Counted from the first letter of the stretch, positions 35,414-44,245 are shown. The stretch: DNA of 64,000 nt from JAJZSS01 sp964463505 (GCA_964463505.1 CAYXDC010000008.1:1-64000); one strand, 5' to 3'. The notes: a model not told the origin generated them from the sequence alone. Made by a program: numbers and translations.

Positions 35414-35938
35414 CTACTTTCGCCAATATCCGCCTAACACCATACGCAATATTCCAGAGGTGATAAATGCTTCCGGGTCAACACGTTGGGCAATCTTGTG
35501 TACAGCTGGCACATCACGCCGGCGCACATCGCACAATAAAACATCTACCACGCCATCTTTTCCCTTACCAGGCAATTCGGTTACGCCAAAGCCGGACCCG
35601 CGCAATTCTTTGGCAAGCTCCTGCCCGCGGCGTGGGCTGATAATACTCAAGTGAGTATTCCCAATACCCAATCGACCTTCCACAGCCATCCCCACCACCA
35701 AGCCGGTAGCGAAGCCGGCAGCATAACCCACGATTTTTACCCAATTCCCCAGGTCACTCATGATTGCGCGCAAAGCCGTGACAAATACTACTGACTGGAA
35801 GAGAGCAAACAACCAGGCCAGCAGCTTGCGCCCACGCATAACCATCATCAAGCGCATGGTATACAGGGAAACATCCACCACCCGCAAGGCAAAAATCGAA
35901 AGAGCCGGAACGACCATCTCAAGCATATCTAATTCCAT
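35414..35938 (-). CDS. UPF0316/DUF2179 membrane protein, second copy
   Basis: A 174-residue protein with three membrane segments in the first ~95 residues (RVVDVSLYTMRLMMVMRGRK is the conserved family block) and a soluble C-terminal DUF2179 domain (about 95-170) containing VTELPGKGKDGVVDVLLCDV. Family function is unknown; DUF2179 domains are thought to bind small ligands. It is clearly paralogous to the gene upstream, whose stop codon overlaps this start as ATGA, so translation is coupled. The pair looks like a tandem duplication and could form a heterodimer. Confidence 0.85.
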   Translation of the reverse strand: MELDMLEMVVPALSIFALRVVDVSLYTMRLMMVMRGRKLLAWLFALFQSVVFVTALRAIMSDLGNWVKIVGYAAGFATGLVVGMAVEGRLGIGNTHLSIISPRRGQELAKELRGSGFGVTELPGKGKDGVVDVLLCDVRRRDVPAVHKIAQRVDPEAFITSGILRMVLGGYWRK

Positions 35939-36465
35939 CAGGCGCGCCAGAAGCCACGACGCACCGGGCGCACATCCTCTGCTGTGATGAAAGCCTCGCC
36001 ATCGACCTCATTGATAATCGCACGCACCCGATCCACATTCTTGCGCAGTACGCTGCAGTTAAGCAGAGTTACCATACCATCTTTACCACGCCCAGCCAGC
36101 TCTGTCACCGCGTAGCCATCCTCGCGCAGACGGTCTGCTATGGCAGCACCGCGCCGCGAGCTGATAATCGACAAATGTGTATGTCCGATAGCCAGCCATT
36201 CCTCGATCAGCATACCAATGACATTGCCTGTGGCAAACCCAGCCGCATACCCAACAACATTGAGCACATTGTCCAGGTCGCTCAATACAGAGCTGATCGC
36301 CATGACAAAAATTGCCGCCTGGAAGAAGCCCAGGATCCAGGCAATTGCCTTACGGCCGCGCATGACCACCAGCACCCGCAGTGTATCCAGGGTCATATCG
36401 CTGACGCGCAAGAAGAAGATCGTCAGGGCAGTGATCCAGGCTTCAGGAGTAAGTAATACTTCCAT
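35938..36465 (-). CDS. UPF0316/DUF2179 membrane protein, first copy
   Basis: A 175-residue paralogue of the following gene with the same layout: membrane segments at about 10-30, 40-62 and 68-88 with block RVSDMTLDTLRVLVVMRGRK, then a DUF2179 domain with VTELAGRGKDGMVTLLNCSV. The two copies are aligned along their entire length without gaps of note. It starts 12 nt after the glycogen phosphorylase gene in the same direction. Any link to glycogen metabolism is only positional. Confidence 0.85.
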   Translation of the reverse strand: MEVLLTPEAWITALTIFFLRVSDMTLDTLRVLVVMRGRKAIAWILGFFQAAIFVMAISSVLSDLDNVLNVVGYAAGFATGNVIGMLIEEWLAIGHTHLSIISSRRGAAIADRLREDGYAVTELAGRGKDGMVTLLNCSVLRKNVDRVRAIINEVDGEAFITAEDVRPVRRGFWRA

Positions 36466-36477
36466 AATTCACTTACC

Positions 36478-38664
36478 TCAATCTGCCGGTTGTGTTTTCG
36501 GTAGCTCGTACACATTACGCTTTTGCAGAGCAGGTAAATACATGCATTCGGTGTATTCTTTGACCATGCGGCGCATGCTAAATCGCGGGCTCAGCGTAGA
36601 GATCGATTCTTTGACACGCCCAAGCCAATCTCCCGGCAGCCCATCGGAACTACGAATCCTGTAGAACAGCGGGATAATTTCTTCCTCAAGGATCGTGTAT
36701 AGGCTTTCAGCATCTTCCTGGTCCTGCAGAGCGGAATCCGAATATTCCATATCCTTGCCAATTGCCCAACCATTCTTGCCATTATAGCCTTCTCGCCACC
36801 AACCATCCATCACCGAGAAGTTCAAGACACCATTTAATGCCGCTTTTTGTCCCGAGGTGCCGCTGGCTTCATTTGGCCGGCGCGGCGTATTCAACCACAC
36901 ATCCACTCCCTGGATTAAATAACGGGCCAGGTTCATATCATAGTCTTCCAAGAACACCAGACGCCCACCGCTTTCCGAACGCTTCACTGCCCGGTAAACT
37001 TCCTGGATCAGCATCTTGCCACCTTCATGATCAGGATGAGACTTTCCGGCAAAGATGATCTGTACAGGCTTTTCCTGATTATTAATCAGCTTGAGCAATC
37101 GTTCTGTGTCTGTGAGCACCAGGTTAGCCCGCTTATAAGGCGCAAAGCGGCGCGCGAAGCCAATGGTTAACACGTACGGGTCTATAAGTACTCCTCCGGC
37201 GACAACCTGGACCGGGTGCTTACCACCATTCAGCCACATCCGACGAGCCCGGTCACGCATGTGGGCTGCCAGCTTACGTTTCAGATGCCGCCGAATGCCC
37301 CACAACTCTTCATCGGGTATATTCTGAATCAATTCCCAGACTTGCGGATCGTCGATGCGTTCCATCCAATCGGGTCCCAAATATCGATCGTAGAGCAGCA
37401 TCATACGACGCGCAATCCAGGTTCCAGTGTGGATGCCATTGGTCACATGCGAGATAGGTACTTCATCCACTTGCTTGTCTGGCCACAGGTAGTTCCACAT
37501 CCGGCGCGCAACCTGCCCATGCAATTCAGACACTGCATTGCGTCCCTTGGAAAAACGTAGCGCCAGCACCGGCATGCTAAAAGTATCCCCCCATGAGACT
37601 GTATTACGAGCCAAATCAATAAACTGGTCCCGGGTAAGTTTCAATTGCGACCATACCCGCGCCAGATATTTATCGATCAACCATAGCGCAAATTCATCAT
37701 TGCCCGCTGGTACAGGTGTATGAGTCGTAAAAACATTGGTTTCGCGCACAATCTCAGCAGCTTCATCAAAGGTATGATCAGCCTCCAGCAACTCACGGAT
37801 GCGCTCCAGCACCATAAACGCGGCATGCCCTTCGTTCATATGCCACACATTTGGATTGTATCCCAACACTCGTAACGCCCGCACACCACCAATACCGAGC
37901 AAGATTTCTTGAGATATACGCAAATCCAGGTTGCTACTATACAACCGGGAAGATAACGCCCGGTCAGCCGGGGTGTTTTGTTCAATATTCGTATCCAACA
38001 AATATAGCGGAACCCGTCCGACATGTACTTCCCATAAGCAAGCATACACATCCCGGTCTGGTAATTCCACGGAAATAGTTACCGGCTGCCCGTCCTCATC
38101 TAATACAGGCAAAACTGGCATCGTATCCAGTTGATGAGTGGTGTAACGGGCTTCCTGCCAACCATCTTCGGTGATGTATTGTGTGAAATAACCTTCCGTA
38201 TAGAAAAAGCCCACTCCAACAAACGGCAAGCCTAAATCACTGGCCTCTTTGGTGTGGTCGCCTGAGAGCACACCCAGGCCGCCAGCATAGATGGGCAAGG
38301 TTTCATGCAAGCCAAATTCCATAGAGAGATAGGCGATCGGCCGGTTACGCAGCTCCGGATAGGTATGCATGAACCAGGTCTCGTCATTGCCCATGTACTG
38401 GTCGAAGGAGCGCAATGTCCGCTCATAATAATCCATGTAGTAGCGGTTATTGGTGACCGTATTCAAACGCATCCGATCCACTCGACGCAAAAACAAGACC
38501 GGATTGTGTTTGGTTTCTTCCCAGAGTTGATTATCAATACGGGAAAAAAGCCGCTGAGCCTCCGGGTGCCAGGTCCACCACAGGTTGTAGGCAAGCTCAC
38601 CCAGCCGGCTGATACGCTGGGGTAAGCTAAATTGGTTAGGAGTATGTGTGCGGAATGTATCCAT
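36478..38664 (-). CDS. glgP: Alpha-glucan phosphorylase (GlgP type with DUF3417)
   Basis: A 728-residue enzyme of the GT35 family that releases glucose-1-phosphate from glycogen or maltodextrin. The N-terminal DUF3417 region (about 1-115; LGELAYNLWWTWHPEAQRLF) marks the bacterial/archaeal alpha-glucan phosphorylase branch, which is shorter than the classical ~800-residue enzymes. Catalytic-core segments are YLSMEFGLHETLPIYAGGLG, HMNEGHAAFMVLER and GFARRFAPYKRA. The PLP lysine lies in EASGTSGQKAALNG. The start has AAAGGA upstream. The 236-bp gap ahead of it (38665-38900) shows no gene I can support. Confidence 0.95.
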   Translation of the reverse strand: MDTFRTHTPNQFSLPQRISRLGELAYNLWWTWHPEAQRLFSRIDNQLWEETKHNPVLFLRRVDRMRLNTVTNNRYYMDYYERTLRSFDQYMGNDETWFMHTYPELRNRPIAYLSMEFGLHETLPIYAGGLGVLSGDHTKEASDLGLPFVGVGFFYTEGYFTQYITEDGWQEARYTTHQLDTMPVLPVLDEDGQPVTISVELPDRDVYACLWEVHVGRVPLYLLDTNIEQNTPADRALSSRLYSSNLDLRISQEILLGIGGVRALRVLGYNPNVWHMNEGHAAFMVLERIRELLEADHTFDEAAEIVRETNVFTTHTPVPAGNDEFALWLIDKYLARVWSQLKLTRDQFIDLARNTVSWGDTFSMPVLALRFSKGRNAVSELHGQVARRMWNYLWPDKQVDEVPISHVTNGIHTGTWIARRMMLLYDRYLGPDWMERIDDPQVWELIQNIPDEELWGIRRHLKRKLAAHMRDRARRMWLNGGKHPVQVVAGGVLIDPYVLTIGFARRFAPYKRANLVLTDTERLLKLINNQEKPVQIIFAGKSHPDHEGGKMLIQEVYRAVKRSESGGRLVFLEDYDMNLARYLIQGVDVWLNTPRRPNEASGTSGQKAALNGVLNFSVMDGWWREGYNGKNGWAIGKDMEYSDSALQDQEDAESLYTILEEEIIPLFYRIRSSDGLPGDWLGRVKESISTLSPRFSMRRMVKEYTECMYLPALQKRNVYELPKTQPAD

Positions 38665-38900
38665 CGTTTACTGTTTCCTTTATCTCGCCGATCACCAGGC
38701 ACTCGTTATGATAGATACGGCATGCCCGGGCGAGTAATTTCTATTTAATTTCAGGAGTCTCAAACTCCAACCCATAATCTTACCACATGCTAAAAAGCAA
38801 CTCGCGGCGCATGACTCTCCATAATACTTTGCGAGGGTCAGATTTGGGGACCAATCTTAGCGCTTACCAGGATCCAAATAGCACTGGCACGCCAAATTAA

Positions 38901-40532
38901 TTAATGGCGAATAAACGGGAAATAGTAGACCGACACTGGGGTGGGCGTGGGCGCAACACGCCGCGTCGTAAATAATTGATAGGAGCGAGCCATACATGAT
39001 GAAGGATTGTCGGCGGTCATAGCCTGGTTTGTAATGACCATCACCACACTGCTACAGCCAGAGGAGTTAATATCAGCTAAGGTAGCTGCACCACCGGACC
39101 CCACTACATCAACCAATGACTGCACTCGCAAACTGATCCCTGTATCGCAAACTACACTACCGCGTAAGGCCCCTCCAGCAGAAGTATTCCGTAAGGTTAC
39201 ATCGTAGGCGCCTGCGTTTTCGGGCAGCCGCACCCAGTTTAAAGCAAAATTATCCTGGACGTTCCCTGCGTAATAGCCGCCCACGCTACTGACTGTCCCA
39301 TGTACAGAGGTGGGTCCGGCAGCGTTAACGTACTCAGGTCCTTCTTCCAGACAGTAAGGAGGTACATAGTCTCCCTGACATGGGCGGTTAAATTTCACCG
39401 CCACGGCATAATGATGGTAAACATCTGCTAACGATGTACCGCGTTGTACAAGCGCCTGATTCATAGCCCCCAGGTTGCTGGCGAGATTCTGGCTGGTCAG
39501 CTCCCAGAAGGCTTGCATGATATCCTCGCCCCCACCACGGATACCTGTTCCAAATGGCTCCAACAACCCCCGAAAAGTAATCCAATAAGGATATGGGGAA
39601 TAGTTGTAATTACCCATACAGCTGTTGAAGGCGGGCCATAAATAATTGTAATTATCGTTGGCATCGTCGAAAGTTTCATCTTCTATCCAGGTGGCGCCAC
39701 CCTCGATAAATACAGGATCGGGTAAATTTAGCCCGTTTAGCGCGCCCAAACCATACTGTATAGCATGGTTAAATTCATGAGCTATGGTCGCGGTGACAGC
39801 TGCTTGTGGTGTACCAGCGAAAATAGAATAATCCCGGTTGAGCACCATGCAGGATGCATACGCATCCCCTTCGTTCCAGGATGTGTTTGGGTTGTCGCCC
39901 ACAAAACCAGCATAGTCACCATAGGAGGAGACAAAGCCGTATAAACCCAGGCTAAGCGTGGTGATGTGCACCGGGTAGCGTCTTCCAGGAGCAGGATTGA
40001 GCGTATACACAGGAGGCGCCGCCCAACCAAATTGATCTACCTGATTCTCCCAAACAGCCTCCAATGCATTAAGGTAATCATTTAGAGCGAGGCCCCCTGT
40101 GATGGACTCAAATTCCACATAGAAATGTTCAGCCATAACACTATTGGGCAAGTCTTCGTCCGAGTAAGAGCAAATACTACTTAACGTCGTCTGGACAGCT
40201 TCTGTCGTGGCAGCATTGGAGGGCATCTGTTGGATGGCATTGCGTAGCTGGAGCAAGGCTAACGTCCCATCCCACGGGACGTAACTACGATATTCTCCCG
40301 GCAGTTCTTCTGGATTGGATAACGCATAAGCCAGGTAAAGATAGGCTGTCTCTTGGCTGACCAGCCCCTGCTGGCGCGCCTGTTCAATTCTCTCTGGTGT
40401 GGAGAATCGGCTCCACTCCAGAGCATCCGCCAGGTTGTTCTGGGCACTTAATGTTTGAAAGATTGGAAAACTCAGACTGACCAGGAAGATGGTCGCAACA
40501 AATACCAGGCGCAAGCCTGACACCCACCTCAT
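38901..40532 (-). CDS. Secreted HExxH metalloprotease-like protein
   Basis: A 543-residue exported protein with an N-terminal hydrophobic signal (about 8-30). The zinc motif HEFNH is at 252-256 and a downstream glutamate ligand is in FIEGGATW (about 277), so it looks like a gluzincin related to putative myxobacterial-type metalloproteases. The C-terminal ~150 residues form a beta-rich domain (VHGTVSSVGGYYAGNV onward), and the protein ends APTPTPVSVYYFPFIRH. That Thr/Pro run plus short aromatic-basic end may be a surface-sorting signal. It lies 27 nt after a membrane Pro/Thr-rich protein gene and may share the peroxiredoxin transcript. Confidence 0.78.
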   Translation of the reverse strand: MRWVSGLRLVFVATIFLVSLSFPIFQTLSAQNNLADALEWSRFSTPERIEQARQQGLVSQETAYLYLAYALSNPEELPGEYRSYVPWDGTLALLQLRNAIQQMPSNAATTEAVQTTLSSICSYSDEDLPNSVMAEHFYVEFESITGGLALNDYLNALEAVWENQVDQFGWAAPPVYTLNPAPGRRYPVHITTLSLGLYGFVSSYGDYAGFVGDNPNTSWNEGDAYASCMVLNRDYSIFAGTPQAAVTATIAHEFNHAIQYGLGALNGLNLPDPVFIEGGATWIEDETFDDANDNYNYLWPAFNSCMGNYNYSPYPYWITFRGLLEPFGTGIRGGGEDIMQAFWELTSQNLASNLGAMNQALVQRGTSLADVYHHYAVAVKFNRPCQGDYVPPYCLEEGPEYVNAAGPTSVHGTVSSVGGYYAGNVQDNFALNWVRLPENAGAYDVTLRNTSAGGALRGSVVCDTGISLRVQSLVDVVGSGGAATLADINSSGCSSVVMVITNQAMTADNPSSCMARSYQLFTTRRVAPTPTPVSVYYFPFIRH

Positions 40533-40559
40533 TCGATAACCCCTCTTACTTGCTAAAGT

Positions 40560-40970
40560 TTATATTTGCCTGCGCCGCATGATCATCAGTGAAGCCAGGA
40601 TCAACACCAGGATAAGGCCAATCCCCATGGGCAAACACAAATAGCTAAGTGTTCCTCCGCCTCCTGATGGCAGCGGAGTAGGCGCTATAAACAATGTTGG
40701 CGTGGGCGTCGGCTCGGTAATCAACATCTGGTTGAGATTGGATAGATCTACTGTTGGGAACAAAGTCGCGGTTGGGAAATTTAACGTGGGGATTATGATA
40801 AAAGTTGGGCTGGGCCATCCACCGCCATCAGCCAGGGTCGAAAACGGGAAAAATAAGCCGCTTAACAACCCTGCCAATACCAACAGACCAACCAACAGTC
40901 CTCGTGCTGATCGCCGATTAATTACAGGGCTCGGTTTTGTAGATGAGGAAACGCGTTTTCGATCATTCAC
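40560..40970 (-). CDS. Pro/Thr-rich two-helix membrane protein, 136 aa
   Basis: An uncharacterised surface protein. It has a basic N-terminus, a hydrophobic segment at about 24-46, an extracytoplasmic Pro/Thr-rich stretch (TPTPTLFIAPTPLPSGGGG) and a C-terminal membrane helix (about 108-130) ending in MRRRQI. Hydrophobic helix followed by arginines resembles the tail of a wall- or membrane-anchored protein, but no LPxTG-like motif is clear. It starts 15 nt after the peroxiredoxin-glutaredoxin gene and precedes the HExxH protease gene, suggesting a three-gene transcript. No family is recognised. Confidence 0.65.
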   Translation of the reverse strand: MNDRKRVSSSTKPSPVINRRSARGLLVGLLVLAGLLSGLFFPFSTLADGGGWPSPTFIIIPTLNFPTATLFPTVDLSNLNQMLITEPTPTPTLFIAPTPLPSGGGGTLSYLCLPMGIGLILVLILASLMIMRRRQI

Positions 40971-40985
40971 CGTGTGCCATCCTGA

Positions 40986-41759
40986 TCACTTAATCCCCAG
41001 CAGCTTGGCGACGCGGTTCTGATCGAACTCAACCACGATCGTGCCGCGCACATTCAATGTAGGGGTTGTCTCATGCCCACCGGTCCATTCACGCACCTGG
41101 GCTGCCGCAGCCCGGTCATGCATAATATTGATCTCATCAAATGGGATTTGATGCTCACGTAGAAATGCTCGAGCTCGCCGGCAAGCTGGGCACCAGGGAG
41201 TGCAATATAAAACCACATCAGCAGCAGGTTCAGCTGGAGTTTGCGACTCCGGTTTTTTCTCGGCTGCAATGCGCGCAGCGTACTGAGCTGCATAATACGG
41301 CTCAAGTTTCTCCAATTCGGCGAACAACACCTCATTATCTGGCTGATGGTCGATATCGTGAACATCCACGTAGCGAATCATGCCTTGCTTATCAATGATG
41401 AAGAGCGCCCGTTCGCTCCTGCCATCCGAGCGTAGCACCCCGAAAGACTGCGCCACCTTGCCATGTGGATAGAAATCACTTAATAGCGGATACGATATAC
41501 CCGTAAGGCTTTCTGCCCAGGCTTGCAAGCAAGGCACACTATCCACACTGAGACCCAGTACCTGGGTCCGGACCCCATCAAACCGGTCGAGCGCGACCTG
41601 GTAAGATGGGATCTGACCCGTTCATATGGGGGTCCAGGCCAGAGGAAAGAAGGCTAAAACAACATTGCGGATCCCACGATAATCACTTAAGCGTACCGGA
41701 TGCCCCAGGTGGCTATCCAGGCAAAAATCTGGGGCGATTTCTCCAACCTGTAATGCCAT
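40986..41759 (-). CDS. Selenocysteine peroxiredoxin-glutaredoxin fusion (in-frame UGA at codon 46)
   Basis: A predicted 257-residue selenoprotein. ATG at 41759 has AAGGAG 6 nt upstream. Residues ~1-165 are an AhpE-type peroxiredoxin, with FFPLAWTPI before the UGA (41622-41624) and TGQIPSYQ after it. UGA therefore replaces the peroxidatic cysteine of PxxxTxxC, and the conserved arginine is in SERALFI. Residues ~180-257 are a glutaredoxin with CPAC (TPWCPAC) and the cis-proline segment TTPT, probably the domain that recycles the peroxidatic site with glutathione or thioredoxin. It would reduce peroxides. A SECIS-like hairpin follows the UGA and selA is in the same window. Without recoding, only a fragment from 41546 would be called. 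The alternative is a Cys-to-stop mutation. Confidence 0.85.
41571..41613 (-). promoter_or_regulatory. Predicted bacterial SECIS element
   Basis: Beginning 8 nt after the UGA, the minus strand folds into one hairpin: a 9-bp lower stem GAUCCCAUC/GAUGGGGUC (one G-U), a UU/UU internal loop, ACC/GGU, a bulged A, GGUCG/CGACC and apical loop CGCU. The loop starts 28 nt after the UGA and has G in its second position. Both agree with the published bacterial SECIS rules (16-37 nt, G in the first two loop bases). Confidence 0.75.
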
Positions 41760-41976
41760 AAAGAACTCCTTCAAAATGCAGACCCTTCTGATCTTTACAA
41801 CCAGAAAAAGATGCGCGTTGTGTATTAAATTTTACCTTTATTAATGAATTGTGCAGGCTGAATTTTGGGAGGTTAACGATTATGAAAATCGCGCCAAAGC
41901 CTGCAGATATTATCCCTACAAAAGGGAATATATACCTTTAAAATCCGCATAGGTGCAGGAACGATATCAGTTGCAG

Positions 41977-42363
41977 TTAAAGAGGAGGTTCTGGTTGGAT
42001 ATGGAAATATCCATCCGAGTCGAGGGGAAATGCATCCACAGCCCGGACTGCTTCCAAATTAAGCGCCCCATACAGGTGGGGGAAGATATCATTATCGGCA
42101 GCTTCCCAACGTAATTCTGCCTGCAACTGGCTGGAGTCGATCCACAATAAAAGCAGATCGGTCCTGCCCTGGTAAAAGCGATTGGCGACGCCCACCACTT
42201 GCTCGGGTCGTGAACAATGAATAAATCCCACCTCTGCCAGAGAATCCGCCTGGTAGTAGCGCTTTTCAAGCGCCGCGCGCCAATCTTCACCCGGGCAAAG
42301 ATGAACTACCCAATTATTATGAGATAGTTTCTCAATCGGCTGATTCACAGGTATAGTCCTCAA
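41977..42363 (-). CDS. DUF952 family protein
   Basis: A 128-residue cytoplasmic protein with the DUF952 pattern: HLCPGEDWRAALEKRYYQADSL, GFIHCSRPEQV with its conserved HCS, LLLLWIDSSQL, and FPHLYGALNLEAV. The fold is related to ADP-ribosyltransferase-like proteins, but no activity has been assigned. The start is a TTG at 42363; a GTG a few codons later is also possible. The 217-bp gap between it and the peroxiredoxin gene holds that gene's promoter region and nothing else I can support. Confidence 0.85.
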   Translation of the reverse strand: MRTIPVNQPIEKLSHNNWVVHLCPGEDWRAALEKRYYQADSLAEVGFIHCSRPEQVVGVANRFYQGRTDLLLLWIDSSQLQAELRWEAADNDIFPHLYGALNLEAVRAVDAFPLDSDGYFHIQPEPPL

Positions 42364-42421
42364 TGGTTGTGGCAGGCTGCGTCTTGTCAGACAATCGCAG
42401 TCTGCCGTGCAAGTCTACACA

Positions 42422-43241
42422 TCAGTTTGTCTGACGAGCGACGAATATAAAGTTAAGCTTGACTTCATCTTCTGTACCCAGAACACCTGCCATCTGGATC
42501 GGACCCACACCAAAATCGCTCATTAAGATGGTGGTTGTGGCCTGTCCTCCCAGTATACCCTCGTTAAGGGAGGCTTGCACATCAAAAGTCACCGGGCGAG
42601 TTGTTTCGCGCACTGTCAGATCACCTGTCACTTGGAAAGTGAGCATATCCCCAGCATTGTACGTATCCGGCAAACCAGTAATCTGTGTAGGTGTAAATGT
42701 AGCAATTGGAAAACGCCGCGATTCCAGGAAGCGATCCTGAATAGCCCGGTCGCGCCGGTCGCTGTCAGACTTAAACTGGCTGATATCCACAGTGATCGTA
42801 CCAAGCGTGGTGCTCTGTGGCTGAGCTGGATCTAATTGGATTGAGCCACTGATGACGCTGGTAACTCCGATAGCTACGCCAAAGCGATTGTTCTGGTTAA
42901 AAAATGTCTCGCCAACTTCGTAACTCACTGAGGACTCGTTCGCATCGATCTGGTATACAGCAGGGCCTTCGCCAGCCGGTTCAGCAGGCAGGGTCTCTGG
43001 TGTCGCTGGAGATGCACTGGGGCTGGGTTCAGGCNNNNNNNNNNNNNNNNNNNNNNNNNNNNNNNNNNNNNNNNNNNNNNNNNNNNNNNNNNNNNNNNNN
43101 NNNNNNNNNNNNNNNNNNNNNNNNNNNNNNNNNNACAGGCGCTTCTGTGGCAATCACCGCGGCAGGTGTGCTCTGCGGAGTGCTGGCGCATGCCGTGAGC
43201 GCCAAGGATAACAGGACGAACAGGATTAACAAACGTCGCAT
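42422..43241 (-). CDS. YceI-domain lipoprotein, interrupted by a scaffold gap
   Basis: The start at 43241 (MRRLLILFVLLSLALTACAS) is a lipoprotein signal with lipobox LTAC. After a Thr/Pro stretch the sequence is replaced by 100 N. On the other side a Pro/Ser/Ala-rich linker (PSPSASPATPETLPAEPAGE) leads into a complete YceI domain (VYQIDANESSVSYEVGETF to the end), a lipocalin-like barrel binding isoprenoids or similar lipids. The two sides are in different frames across the N run, so the true gap length is not 100. It is one gene, not two. Confidence 0.85.
43035..43134. other. Scaffold gap of 100 N
   Basis: Exactly 100 undetermined bases, a conventional placeholder, lie in the low-complexity Pro/Ser/Thr linker of the YceI lipoprotein gene. 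Repeats in that linker probably broke the assembly. Confidence 0.99.
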
Positions 43242-43387
43242 AGCTCAATTCTCCTAAGTTTCTAGCAATATCAACTCACCCCAAATTGGCTGATGACCAA
43301 CAAATACGACCAAAACGGGTGTAATGATAGATTTTACGCTGTGAGTCTGGAATCAGATTGAAATTAGGGGATACTTCTCATGGAAGT

Positions 43388-44227
43388 CTAAGTTTTGACG
43401 CGAACTACACGATCGTGTCCTGCCAGATCTGCAAATAGCTGCACTTCTGCCCCGGGGAAAGACTCACACGCCAGCGCGTGGACCTGCGATCCCTGAGAGG
43501 CTTCGATTTCCAGCAAGAGCAACCCACCCCGCGCTATCCGGCTGGGAGCTTGCTTGAGCAGACGCTCAATTAGATCCAATCCTCTCAGCCCTCCATCCAG
43601 GGCCAGGGTTGGCTCGCGCTGGTATACCGCCAGATTCTGCAGTGTGGTTGTGGGGATGTAAGGCAGGTTAGCACAGATCAGATCGAAGGGACCCTGCAGC
43701 ATTTTCATTAAATCTGACTGCACTAGCCGCACCCGTTTCTCCACCTTATGCCGGCGCGCGTTACTCTGCGCCACCTGTAAAACTTCAGACGAGCAGTCAA
43801 CCGCAGTCACTTGCAGGTCTGGCACATTGACAGCCAGCGTGATTGCAATGCAACCCGATCCTGTGCCAACATCTATCGCTTGCCGCCGGTCAGGATTTTC
43901 ATCCAGCCAGGCCAGTGCCAACTCGACTAGCTGTTCAGTCTCCGGACGCGGGATCAACACCTGGGGAGTTAACGCAAATGACAGTCCGAAAAACTCCCAT
44001 TCCCCCAAAACATAGGGCAGCGGCTGACCGGCTACCAGACGCAGCAGGGCGCCTTCAAGAGCCTGTTCCTGATGGTCGTCCAGCTCAGCTTCCGGGTGGC
44101 TAAGCACCCAGGCGCGCCCCACCCCCAAAATGTGAGCAAGCAGAACCTGAGCATCTAACCCGGGCGTATCACTGGTGGATTCCAAGCGATTTTTTAGCCT
44201 GACAAGGTGGGATGCCAGTTGTGTCAA
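43388..44227 (-). CDS. prmC: Release factor glutamine methyltransferase PrmC
   Basis: A 279-residue SAM-dependent enzyme that methylates the GGQ glutamine of release factors. The N-terminal helical domain covers about 1-80. The SAM-binding motif is AIDVGTGSGCIAITLA. The catalytic motif reads ANLPYIPT, NLPY rather than the usual NPPY, a substitution seen in some lineages. ELVELALAWL and the C-terminal GGLLLLEIEASQG are also typical. The start is TTG at 44227. It lies 18 nt after prfA, its substrate's gene, in the common prfA-prmC order. Confidence 0.94.
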   Translation of the reverse strand: MTQLASHLVRLKNRLESTSDTPGLDAQVLLAHILGVGRAWVLSHPEAELDDHQEQALEGALLRLVAGQPLPYVLGEWEFFGLSFALTPQVLIPRPETEQLVELALAWLDENPDRRQAIDVGTGSGCIAITLAVNVPDLQVTAVDCSSEVLQVAQSNARRHKVEKRVRLVQSDLMKMLQGPFDLICANLPYIPTTTLQNLAVYQREPTLALDGGLRGLDLIERLLKQAPSRIARGGLLLLEIEASQGSQVHALACESFPGAEVQLFADLAGHDRVVRVKT

Positions 44228-44245
44228 TGGTTTAGGGCAATTGCC

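Noticed and set aside
38764..38810. 10-codon leader peptide frame (MRRELLFSMW) before glgP
   Set aside because: A ribosome-like GGAGAG precedes it, but there is no terminator/antiterminator fold, and so short a frame is likely chance.
41000..41546. Truncated redoxin starting at the internal ATG 41546
   Set aside because: It would lack the first third of the peroxiredoxin domain, including the active site. The upstream frame with UGA has the ribosome site and family sequence.
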